The notes beneath the pieces were generated by a model that saw only the letters and a program-made list of their open reading frames with translations, was not told the DNA's origin and searched no databases. Positions 15,890 to 22,176 of a stretch of 64,000 nucleotides of DNA are shown here, one piece after another. Made by a program: the position numbers and the translations under genes. The stretch comes from Candidatus Daviesbacteria bacterium (lineage in GTDB: Bacteria > Patescibacteria > Microgenomatia > Daviesbacterales > UBA10151). Every line of letters begins with the position of its first letter. Positions within the stretch are counted from its first letter, which is position 1. The stretch spans positions 62,001 to 126,000 of the forward strand of contig JACPKM010000001.1 in assembly GCA_016187025.1 (NCBI GenBank). Reading direction: 5' to 3'.

Positions 15890-17045
15890 AAGCTAGATCC
15901 ACCATTGTTTTTGCTGTAGCTGTCATTGGGGTTTCCCGCCCATATATATGAAAATCAAAACCTTCTTTTTCTCCAATCTCTTTTAAAGCCTCAAAGGCTT
16001 CCTTATCCCTTGGCCCTCCCCTCCTGATTACAATTGGATAATTTGGTTTAGGACTCAGTTCCCTTAAACCTTCTACAAATCCCATCAGGGTTTCAAAAAT
16101 ATCCGTAAAGTTGGCTGTCCCCCCTACAAACCAGCAGCCCTTTAAGTTAGGTTTAGAAAGTACTATTTTTGTTAATCTTTCTAGTTTCTCTCTGGGAGGA
16201 TTTCCTGAGTGTTCAGTATAGTTTGCGCTCTTGCCGCCATATGCTACAAGCGCATCCATATTCACAATAGATCCTCCCCCTCCTGCTGCAATCACTGCAA
16301 TATCTCCCTCCAAATCCCAATAAACAGAGCCTGCAGTACCACGGTGATCCCCTTCATCTATTTTCCGGGCTTCAATTTCTGCCTCAGTTGGAGCCCTGCC
16401 AAACAAATTCCTTTCAGGAAATTTAATCTCGCGTCTAAAATCAGCATCATCATCCAAAATTATTTTGGCGTCCAACGCCATAATATAATTTTGCCCTGAG
16501 CGAGCGGAGCGAGTCGAAGGGTTCTTAGCGACTACCAACGGATTAATTTCTGCCAGTTCACAGTCATATTTGGTAAAAACTTCCCAAAGTTTTTTTGCTG
16601 TGCCTTTCAACTCCTCAGGAACATTTTCTCCTAAATATCCCTTTAAGATATCGACCTGGAAAGTTTTCACCTCTTTACCCTCTACTCCTGTACCTCCTTC
16701 ACCAAAATTCAAAACCGGTCCTCTTGATTCTGTGGAATAAGAGAATGACAAGTAGTATTCCCTATCATAATCTACCATCTCCTCTACTAAAACCTTATCT
16801 ACTTTTTCTCCATTAACAATCCTGCCAAACAGTTTTTCTACTTCCCCCTTCACGCTTTCCCCTTCACCCTTAACTGTAACTATTCCACCTACATCTGCAC
16901 GCTTACCGGACAAAACCTGGACTTTTAAAACACAGGGTCCTTTAATAGTAACTTCTTCATCCGCCAAAGTTACTAGCTGTGACTGAGGAACATTTATTCC
17001 ACAATTTTTAAAAAGTTGTTTTCCTTCAAATTCGTATAAGATCAC
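15870..17045 (-). CDS. Citryl-CoA synthetase / ATP-citrate lyase beta-type subunit (SucC-like, ATP-grasp)
   Basis: 391 residues. The N-terminal ATP-grasp half (LYEFEGKQLFKNCGI, CELAEINPLVV, ALDAKIILDDDA) precedes a CoA-ligase-like half. The segment GGGGSIVNMDALVAYGGKSANYTEHSG and the later GGTANFTDIFETLMG match ATP-citrate lyase (ANYGEYSG, GGSIANFT) better than SucC. With the SucD-like subunit it would make citryl-CoA from citrate, CoA and ATP. A ten-residue segment PSTRSARSGQ is encoded by a palindromic DNA repeat inserted in frame just before MALDAKI. First gene of the operon. Confidence 0.8.
   Translation of the reverse strand: MILYEFEGKQLFKNCGINVPQSQLVTLADEEVTIKGPCVLKVQVLSGKRADVGGIVTVKGEGESVKGEVEKLFGRIVNGEKVDKVLVEEMVDYDREYYLSFSYSTESRGPVLNFGEGGTGVEGKEVKTFQVDILKGYLGENVPEELKGTAKKLWEVFTKYDCELAEINPLVVAKNPSTRSARSGQNYIMALDAKIILDDDADFRREIKFPERNLFGRAPTEAEIEARKIDEGDHRGTAGSVYWDLEGDIAVIAAGGGGSIVNMDALVAYGGKSANYTEHSGNPPREKLERLTKIVLSKPNLKGCWFVGGTANFTDIFETLMGFVEGLRELSPKPNYPIVIRRGGPRDKEAFEALKEIGEKEGFDFHIYGRETPMTATAKTMVDLAYGNTSY
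16494..16521. repeat. Palindromic repeat inserted in frame in the SucC-like gene
   Basis: 28 bp beginning CCCTGAGCGAGCGGAGCGAG and ending TCGAAGGG, with CCCT/AGGG ends and GCGAGC/GCGAG core units. From memory, variants of this sequence are widespread intergenic repeats in several bacterial groups. Here it is inside a coding sequence and keeps the frame, encoding PSTRSARSG on the minus strand between the strand preceding and the strand following a surface loop of the ATP-grasp domain. Confidence 0.75.
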
Positions 17046-17137
17046 TTCGTTAACCTTCCCTTTTTGCTTCGCAAAAACGTAGAAGTATGGTATTTAGTAT
17101 AACGTATGCTGGGTATGATTCCTAATCTTAGCTAAAG

Positions 17138-17209
17138 TAGCAGGGATGGGGCTCGAACCCATAACCTCTTCGTTATGAATGAAGTGCTCCACCATTGAGC
17201 TACCCTGCC
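17138..17209 (-). tRNA. tRNA-Met (CAT), elongator
   Basis: The cloverleaf on the minus strand has acceptor GGCAGGG/CCCTGCT (one G-U), D arm GCTC-AATGGTG-GAGC, anticodon arm CTTCA-TTCATAA-CGAAG (closing A-C mismatch), five-base variable loop and T arm ATGGG-TTCGAGC-CCCAT. Anticodon CAT is at 17175-17177. CCA is not encoded. The initiator tRNA lies 725 bp away and a tRNA-Ile(TAT) exists at 26.8 kb, so this is most simply the elongator, although a lysidine-type tRNA-Ile cannot be excluded. Confidence 0.87.
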
Positions 17210-17238
17210 TTATCAGTGCGGGTAAATTTTAACATAAT

Positions 17239-17829
17239 TTAGGCTGCATATCTAAGGCCATCAATCCACCCTCTAATCTTAGTTAATAATTCGCTACTTC
17301 TTCGAACCCTTATCCTCAGGACCCCATAGTATTTTTCTGGATTTTCATATTTTTTCAACCAAATAGATTTGTGATAAAAAGGTTTTTCAAACTGTTCTTT
17401 TGGAATTTTTGTGGTTTTCGACCAAAAATCTTCAATTTGTTCTTTACGATACTCATGTGATTCATTAAATTCAGCTCTTAAAATTAATTCTTCCCGTTTT
17501 ATATCAAAAGACCTTGCGAGTCACTTAATAAAAAATTTCACCATCTGGGGATCAGAGTTGCAGAAACCTACTCTACCCTCCTTCAAACTCTTAAACCCTT
17601 CTGCCCAATAAAGAGATAAACCTGTCAAAAATAGTTCTTTCTCAGTCAGACGAGCTATTTCCAACTTTGCCTTTTTAAAGACAGTATTGGTTCTAGTAAC
17701 TTTCTCCAGATGCTTCTGCTTCGCTAATTTCCGGAGGTGTTTTATATTTACTTTCCTATCTTTTTAAGACTTCTGCCTTTTTTTTCTTTGCCTTACTGCT
17801 TCTTCGTATTCTATTTGCTTTCTCTTCAT
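17239..17829 (-). pseudogene. Decayed CPR-type HTH/endonuclease-like gene with two in-frame stops
   Basis: A single minus-strand frame of 197 codons from the ATG at 17829 (MKRKQIEYEEAV) to the stop at 17239, interrupted by TAA after QKS and TGA after KFFIK. The intact parts, LTGLSLYWAEGFKS, VGFCNSDPQMVKFF and the C-terminal YGVLRIRVRRSSELLTKIRGWIDG, resemble a common uncharacterised CPR family with a GLYWxEG motif that I associate loosely with HTH-plus-LAGLIDADG-like proteins. The TGA falls where a tryptophan (TGG) would fit. Other genes here end in TGA, so recoding is unlikely. Confidence 0.6.
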
Positions 17830-17934
17830 TGATTAATAGATATATTTCTATTGTTCATCTATTTAATAGAAGATGTCAATCGTGTTTGACATCTCTTGGT
17901 TAGAAGAATAAAATACAAGAGTTCTTTTACATAA

Positions 17935-18225
17935 CGCGGGGAAGTGTAACGGCTGCACGCGAGGCTCGATTTTGGGCTCTCTCATAAGCAATTATGCTAG
18001 ATAACCTGGCTCATAACGGTGGAAACTTCTTCAAAAGTAATACCGTGGGAAGTTTCGATAATATCGGAACCCCGTAACGACTAATATTCCAGCTACCGGA
18101 TAACTCGGAACTAAATTGGAATTATACGCCGGGCTCCTCTGATTAGGGGATGATGGTATAGTCTATTCTTTATTTAACTAAAGAGCATAATCTCGCAGTA
18201 GTAGGTTCGACTCCTACCCCCGCAA
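17935..18225 (+). tRNA. Initiator tRNA-fMet (CAT), interrupted by a group I intron
   Basis: Exon 1 is 17935-17966 and exon 2 is 18186-18225. Spliced, it has acceptor CGCGGGG/CCCCGCA with the C1-A72 mismatch diagnostic of bacterial initiators, D arm GTGT-AACGGCT-GCAC, anticodon stem CGAGG/TCTCG around loop CTCATAA (identical to the canonical fMet loop), variable CAGTA and T arm GTAGG-TTCGACT-CCTAC. CCA is not encoded (discriminator A, then CAC). The usual three G-C pairs of the initiator anticodon stem are only partly kept (A-U, G-C, G-U). Downstream copies of its 3' end mark an island. Confidence 0.92.
17967..18185 (+). ncRNA. Group I self-splicing intron in tRNA-fMet
   Basis: 219 nt between U33 and C34, ending in G. 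The expected elements are present in order: P1 (exon GGCT with intron GGCT, giving the splice-site U-G pair); P3 CCTGGC/GCCGGG; a GAAACTTC/GAAGTTTC stem and an ACTT/AAGT hairpin in the P4-P5 region; P6 hairpin CGATA/TATCG; P7 GACTA/TAGTC in the R- and S-type contexts CGACTAATA and GATGGTATAGTC; an extra ATTCCA/TGGAAT stem after P7; P8 TCCTCT-GATT-AGGGGA; P9 TCTTTA/TAAAGA; terminal omega-G. There is no homing endonuclease frame. Introns at initiator tRNAs are known from cyanobacteria. Confidence 0.87.
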
Positions 18226-18391
18226 CACGGTTGTATTTTGTGCATATAAAGCATGCAGTTGGGCTACTATATAGCCCTTTTCGTTAGGTTCGAACGCCTT
18301 TCCTATTATTGGCGCACCAGCCTTCATGTTTTTAACAATTTTAATGTGAGGATGAGACTGTAAACCCAATTTTTTACCCTTTAATGAACTA
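18226..18391 (-). other. Possible remnant of a structural/adhesin protein gene
   Basis: A minus-strand frame from about 18402 runs into the tRNA-fMet 3' end and stops at 18214. Its residues (KNMKAGAPIIGKAFEPNEKG, then YIVAQLHALYAQ) resemble the C-terminal end of phage- or surface-type proteins with a repeated GKALE motif. It has no start context of its own and is truncated on both sides. Low confidence; it may be chance. Confidence 0.2.
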
Positions 18392-18442
18392 CCCCGCAGC
18401 AAGTCTTCGACTCCGAGGCTCAGACTCGAGGAGCTGACGGGG
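18392..18442. repeat. Structured repeat unit 1 (branched hairpin)
   Basis: Outer stem CCCCGCAGC pairs with GCTG-A-CGGGG (nine pairs, one bulge). Inside are two small hairpins, AGTC-TTC-GACT and CGAG-GCTCAGA-CTCG. The second unit at 18479-18530 has the same length and layout and clear sequence similarity. Confidence 0.6.
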
Positions 18443-18478
18443 TATCGTAAACGAAAGTTCTTGTTACACTATTTTGTG

Positions 18479-18530
18479 ACCGCGCAGTAAGTCTGCGATC
18501 CTGAGTCCTCAGACCGAAGGACTGCTCGGT
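18479..18530. repeat. Structured repeat unit 2 (branched hairpin)
   Basis: Outer stem ACCG-C-GCAGT pairs with ACTGC-T-CGGT; the inner part holds GTCTG/CAGAC or alternatively CTGAG/CTCAG. It starts 87 bp after unit 1 and shares CGCAG(C/T)AAGTCT and a similar 3' arm with it. Both lie between the tRNA-fMet and the first Fic gene. Function unknown; recombination site or small RNA are possible. Confidence 0.55.
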
Positions 18531-18562
18531 ATTTATGTAACAATAAAGGTAAGCGACCGGAT

Positions 18563-18655
18563 ATGACTAAACTATTACCCGACCTGCTTTATTCAGATAT
18601 GCGGCTAGAAGGAGAGAAGATTACCAGAAAACAAGCCAGGGATTTATTTAAATAA
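18563..18655 (+). CDS. Small ORF, 30 residues
   Basis: Starts ATG ACT AAA CTA and ends TAA at 18655; the product contains DLLYSDMRLEGEKITRKQAR, a plausible amphipathic helix pair. No ribosome-binding site is obvious. It lies 75 bp upstream of the Fic gene and could be a leader peptide or the remnant of a longer gene. Low confidence. Confidence 0.3.
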   Translation: MTKLLPDLLYSDMRLEGEKITRKQARDLFK

Positions 18656-18685
18656 CTACGGACTTAGGAGGTACTTGCCAAATCC

Positions 18686-18713
18686 GTTATAATTCGTTAT
18701 AATCTGTTATAGT
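18686..18713 (+). promoter_or_regulatory. Three tandem GTTATAAT-type boxes before fic
   Basis: GTTATAAT at 18686 and 18696 and GTTATAGT at 18706 are spaced exactly 10 bp, i.e. on one face of the helix. They lie 18-45 bp upstream of the Fic start codon, next to TATAAA at 18722. They may be stacked repressor sites overlapping the promoter, consistent with autoregulation by the C-terminal winged helix of the Fic protein (inference). Confidence 0.5.
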
Positions 18714-18730
18714 TAGATTATTATAAAACT

Positions 18731-19792
18731 ATGGTTAAAAATCGCAAGTTTGAAAAGAGGATAACTCAACTTCCTCCTGAAATATTTCTTAAAATAGCTC
18801 AGATCGATGAGTTAAAAGGTCAATGGACTGCAGGAGCTAATCTAAACCCCCAACTGTTAGGCAGGCTTAAAAGGTCAGTTTTAATTACCTCTACTGGTGC
18901 TTCTACAAGAATTGAGGGCTCAAGACTTACTGACGACGACGTTGACAAATTAATGCAAGGTATTGCTATCCAAAAGTTTGCTGATAGGGATAAACAGGAA
19001 GTTCAAGGCTATTTTGAACTCCTCAAAATAATTTTTGATTCCTGGGAACATATTATATTTAGTGAAAATTCCATTAAGCACCTACATCAGGAGCTCTTAA
19101 AGTATGTGGAAAAGGACCAGGATCACAGAGGTAAATATAAATCACAAGATAATAAGGTTGAAATGGTAGATGAGCAAGGTAGAAGAATTGGAGTTATCTT
19201 TGACACTACTCCGGCCTACTTAACCCCTAAACAGATGCAGGAGTTAGTTGAATGGACTAAATATGCTTTGGAGGCTAAATTGTCTCATCCCCTCATTATC
19301 GTAGGCAACTTTTTAGTAGAATACTTAAATATTCACCCATTTAAAGACGGAAATGGTAGACTTTCCAGAATTCTAACTAACCTGCTTTTACTTCAGTCGG
19401 GTTATCTATACATGCCTTATATATCTCACGAGAAGTTAGTTGAGGATCAAAAACCACAATACTATCTTGCATTAAGAAAAAGCCAAAGAACTTTCAAAAA
19501 AGGTGCTGGAGATATAGCTCCCTGGCTTGAGTTCTTTCTAGATATAATTTTAGCCCAATCGAAAGAAGCAATAAGTTTAATGGCTGGAGAGAATGTAGAG
19601 GATATTTTATCTAATAAACAAATTGCAGTCTGGCAATACCTACAAAAGAAAGCTGAATCTACACCTAAGGAAATAGCAAAGGAAACTAAAGTCGCTTATG
19701 CAACTGTGCGCCAAACACTCTCAAAACTACTGGATCTAAAGAAAATTGAGAGAGTCGGAATGGGCAGAAGTTCCCGTTATAGGAAAATCTAA
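18731..19792 (+). CDS. Fic-domain protein with C-terminal winged helix
   Basis: 353 residues. The Fic active site is HPFKDGNGRLSR, where the histidine is catalytic for AMP transfer to target hydroxyls. An inhibitory helix motif, STRIEG (S/TxxxEG), precedes it near residue 55, typical of class II Fic proteins with built-in autoinhibition. The last 70 residues form a winged helix (KETKVAYATVRQTLSKLLDL). It is the first gene of the island module after tRNA-fMet. A regulatory or defence-like role is inferred. Confidence 0.9.
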   Translation: MVKNRKFEKRITQLPPEIFLKIAQIDELKGQWTAGANLNPQLLGRLKRSVLITSTGASTRIEGSRLTDDDVDKLMQGIAIQKFADRDKQEVQGYFELLKIIFDSWEHIIFSENSIKHLHQELLKYVEKDQDHRGKYKSQDNKVEMVDEQGRRIGVIFDTTPAYLTPKQMQELVEWTKYALEAKLSHPLIIVGNFLVEYLNIHPFKDGNGRLSRILTNLLLLQSGYLYMPYISHEKLVEDQKPQYYLALRKSQRTFKKGAGDIAPWLEFFLDIILAQSKEAISLMAGENVEDILSNKQIAVWQYLQKKAESTPKEIAKETKVAYATVRQTLSKLLDLKKIERVGMGRSSRYRKI

Positions 19793-19862
19793 GGTTTTAA
19801 AACCCTTTTTTAATGTGTGTTAAGTTGTTAACTTTTTGAAGCTAAATTAGATAGGTAAAAGA

Positions 19863-20456
19863 CTAAAGAATTCTCTTGGGTAGATGGTATATGTATACAG
19901 CACTAGAAAAACAGAGTATCGCCATACTAACAAATAAGGTATTGAAGCCAAATTTTGTAACAATAAATCCACCTATCACTGCTCCAATGGCAATTGAAAA
20001 GTAGTTCATGGCCTCCCAAGCACCCCACTCTGTAGCAGTTTTTCTTCCATCTAAATGTTCAGAGTAGAGAGCATCAAAAGGAGGATTATAAATTGCCTCG
20101 CCAAAACCTATCAGTACCTGTACAAGCAAAAGAAACCAGATCGAGCTGACTTGAGTATAAAGTAAGAAACCTATTCCCATGATTGCGTATCCTAGAACAA
20201 CAATTAGTTTTTTCTGCTCTAACCTATCAGAGTATTTTCCAGATAGCAGTACTGTTATTCCTGCCACTAATGCGAATGTAGCACCAGCAAAGCTTGCATC
20301 AAGTAAATCTCCACCCACCTTCTCAATAAAAAGAGCATAAATTGGCCCCAGCATGGCTCCAGCTATAAGAATCATAGCGTTAGTAGCTAAAAGAATTCTA
20401 AGAGCCTTATTAAAAAACATCCTCTTGATGTGAAATAGGGAAGAGACCCGTTCCAT
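19863..20456 (-). CDS. Half-size MFS transporter
   Basis: 197 residues with six predicted membrane helices, corresponding to only the N-terminal half of a major facilitator protein (usual length 400 with 12 helices). The signature loop between helices 2 and 3 is seen as GKYSDRLEQKK. It might dimerise or be a truncated gene; the stop follows a normal basic tail (YHLPKRIL), so a genuine half-transporter is plausible. Substrate unknown. Confidence 0.7.
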   Translation of the reverse strand: MERVSSLFHIKRMFFNKALRILLATNAMILIAGAMLGPIYALFIEKVGGDLLDASFAGATFALVAGITVLLSGKYSDRLEQKKLIVVLGYAIMGIGFLLYTQVSSIWFLLLVQVLIGFGEAIYNPPFDALYSEHLDGRKTATEWGAWEAMNYFSIAIGAVIGGFIVTKFGFNTLFVSMAILCFSSAVYIYHLPKRIL

Positions 20457-20799
20457 AAAAAATTACCTATATTAACGATATTGCATATAATCCGCATTAT
20501 CAAGCTATAGATATGCTCAAATACATCATTTATGCCGTATAAAGTTGTGTCTCACCAGCCTATCCTCTGTTTAGGATGGCTGTAGAGGCAATCTTACTGG
20601 TAAGCCGATTGATGAATAAGTATATGGTTAACTCAAGGCCTAAGCACCAAAGTGAAGTCAAAGACTTCCTACTCCGTAGTAAAAAATTCTGCAATTAAAT
20701 CAACGATTTAATTGGGTGTATTATGTCTTGCAGTCCCCGCAACACAGCTAGATTAGGTTGTTATAATAGCCTAATCTCTTAATTAGTAAATAGGCTAAA
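20457..20799. other. Structured intergenic stretch without a gene
   Basis: No coding frame is seen. It contains a strong hairpin at 20556-20582 (CAGCC-T-ATCCT pairing AGGAT-GGCTG), a second at 20654-20668 (GAAGTC-AAA-GACTTC) and the 67-bp repeat at 20680-20746 ending in tRNA-fMet-like sequence. The hairpins lie upstream of the repeat, much as the structured units lie near the tRNA, so they may be part of a recombination region or an untranslated RNA. Confidence 0.5.
20680..20746 (+). repeat. 67-bp direct repeat, copy A, ending in a tRNA-fMet 3'-end match
   Basis: Identical over 67 bp to 23245-23311. It includes a perfect 10-bp hairpin (CAATTAAATC-AAC-GATTTAATTG) and ends CCCCGCAACAC, identical to the last 11 bases spanning the tRNA-fMet 3' end at 18218-18228. 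Interpreted as an attachment-site-like boundary. Confidence 0.85.
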
Positions 20800-21570
20800 T
20801 TATCCAAAAACAAATTCTTGCCCAAAATCTTTTACTAATTCCGATTTAGATTCTTCATAAATTGATTTTAACCCTCTTTCCAAGTAAATTTGTCTTTGTG
20901 TGCGAGAATAATCATTCCAATTACCTTCAATTCTGGCAACCTCTGCTTCATATTTCTTAAGTACAGGTATTCCTCCAAGACCTAACCAACTAGCAATACC
21001 ATGTTCAGCATATTTTCCATTTCCACCTAACCAACCATAAGGGGTTTTAGCAACGTCAAATCTCGCAGTAATTCTCGGTCTCACCTCTATATCTGTACCG
21101 CTACCAATTCTAATGGTGCGATTCGGGAATTTAGCAATTGCCCCGTCTGTTAAAGATGGATTTAATTCCTGTTCTACTATGCCTGCAATTTGCATCAGAT
21201 TGTCATGGCTTCCAATATAAACTGTTGCTCCAGATTCCCTATTGCCGTAAAAGTATGTTCCTACCATTGATTCAACTTTAAAATACAATCCGTTTACATA
21301 TAAAAACTGTGCAACATCTCTTTCTTTACCTTTCTCAAAGGCAATATGAATCTTCCAACCACGGGATGAGAACTGAGAGAAAGGACTTTCATCCTCCGTT
21401 GTTTGAAAGTGACCTCTAGGCCCCCATCGTTCTTGCCAGGCTTTTTCAAAGGCTTGCCTGCGATTATCTTTATCCTTATTAAAAATTGTTGATTGTAATA
21501 AAGTATCAGGAGGATTTAGACCTGCTTCATTTCTTTCTAAAGAATCATCCACATGTTGATTATATCTCAA
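20800..21570 (-). CDS. Hypothetical protein
   Basis: 256 residues with a TTG start, so the true start may be further in (a GTG codon follows six codons later). The middle part contains GWKIHIAFEKGKERDVAQFL and VYIGSHDNLMQIAGIVEQEL. The WKIH strand followed by a length-controlled phosphate-type region vaguely recalls the N-terminal lyase-like domain of class III/IV lanthipeptide synthetases and OspF lyases, but this is not a firm assignment. It is divergent from hicBA and is within the island. Confidence 0.55.
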   Translation of the reverse strand: MRYNQHVDDSLERNEAGLNPPDTLLQSTIFNKDKDNRRQAFEKAWQERWGPRGHFQTTEDESPFSQFSSRGWKIHIAFEKGKERDVAQFLYVNGLYFKVESMVGTYFYGNRESGATVYIGSHDNLMQIAGIVEQELNPSLTDGAIAKFPNRTIRIGSGTDIEVRPRITARFDVAKTPYGWLGGNGKYAEHGIASWLGLGGIPVLKKYEAEVARIEGNWNDYSRTQRQIYLERGLKSIYEESKSELVKDFGQEFVFG

Positions 21571-21623
21571 AAATTGGAATAAAAAGTTCTAACTTCATTC
21601 CAACCACTTCCTCTAAACAATGG

Positions 21624-21629
21624 TATAAT
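21624..21629 (+). promoter_or_regulatory. -10 element of hicBA (leaderless)
   Basis: TATAAT ends 6 bases before the hicB ATG, putting the predicted transcription start at the A of the start codon. No convincing -35 hexamer at 17 bp. The mRNA would be leaderless. Confidence 0.6.
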
Positions 21630-21635
21630 GGCCAC

Positions 21636-21896
21636 ATGTTAAAATCTCAAAAAGTTTCGGAATATGAATTACCAATTAAAGTAGAACCACAAAAAGAGGG
21701 CGGTTTTGTGGTTACTTCTCCAGTTTGGGCAGATTGCTACGCTCAAGGCGACAGTGTAGATGAAGCTATATTAGAAATTACTGCCGTAGCTCAATCTCTA
21801 ATTGAATTATATAAAGAAGAAGGTAAACATATCCCCCTTAAGTTACAAAAAGAGGTTGACAACCTCACCTCGGTTCCAGTTATAGTAGCTACATGA
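21636..21896 (+). CDS. hicB: HicB-family antitoxin
   Basis: 86 residues from the ATG at 21636. The partial RNase H-like HicB fold is seen as LPIKVEPQKEGGFVVTSPVW followed by GDSVDEAILEITAVAQSLIE. It lacks a clear C-terminal DNA-binding helix. Start chosen because the longer upstream frame crosses the promoter. It overlaps hicA by ATGA, typical of a coupled antitoxin-toxin pair, although the order is reversed from the common hicA-hicB. Confidence 0.85.
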   Translation: MLKSQKVSEYELPIKVEPQKEGGFVVTSPVWADCYAQGDSVDEAILEITAVAQSLIELYKEEGKHIPLKLQKEVDNLTSVPVIVAT

Positions 21897-22105
21897 AACC
21901 TCTAAGCTATCGGATAGTTATCAAAAAAGCACGCAAAGCAGGTTTTGTTTTCCGTAGAAATACTGGCGGTACCCATGAAATCTGGTGGAATGAAGATAAA
22001 AAGAGAACCTGTGTGATACCTCATCATCATGAGATTAAACCAGGTACACTGAAGAGTATTATTAGGCAGATGGATGTAAGTGAGGATAATTTTAGAAAAT
22101 TATAA
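21893..22105 (+). CDS. hicA: HicA-family mRNA interferase toxin
   Basis: 70 residues. Double-stranded-RNA-binding-like fold: KKARKAGFVFRRNTGGTHEIW with the catalytic histidine in GGTHE, then PHHHEIKPGTLKSIIRQMDV. HicA cleaves mRNA and is neutralised by HicB. Overlaps hicB by four bases. Confidence 0.9.
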   Translation: MKPLSYRIVIKKARKAGFVFRRNTGGTHEIWWNEDKKRTCVIPHHHEIKPGTLKSIIRQMDVSEDNFRKL

Positions 22106-22106
22106 A

Positions 22107-22139
22107 ATAGGTTCTAATAGCCTCCCGCCCCCGCAAAAC
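22107..22139 (+). repeat. Degenerate tRNA-fMet 3'-end copy
   Basis: ATAGGTTCTAATAG...CCCCCGCAAAAC resembles the T arm and acceptor of tRNA-fMet (GTAGGTTCGACTCCTACCCCCGCAACAC); the last 11 bases match 10 of 11. It falls directly after hicA and before the kinase gene, dividing the island again. Confidence 0.6.
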
Positions 22140-22176
22140 GAAAGTTTCCTTAAATTTCTCCATTGGTGATGATTAG

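Noticed and set aside
17239..17829. TGA read as an amino acid (recoded genetic code)
   Set aside because: Many good genes here end with TGA in overlaps such as ATGA and GTGA, and the same pseudogene also has a TAA.
17935..18225. tmRNA (ssrA) suggested by the 5' GCGGGG and 3' CCCCGCAACA ends about 290 nt apart
   Set aside because: No tag reading frame ending in ALAA is present, and removing 17967-18185 yields a perfect initiator tRNA with a group I core in between.
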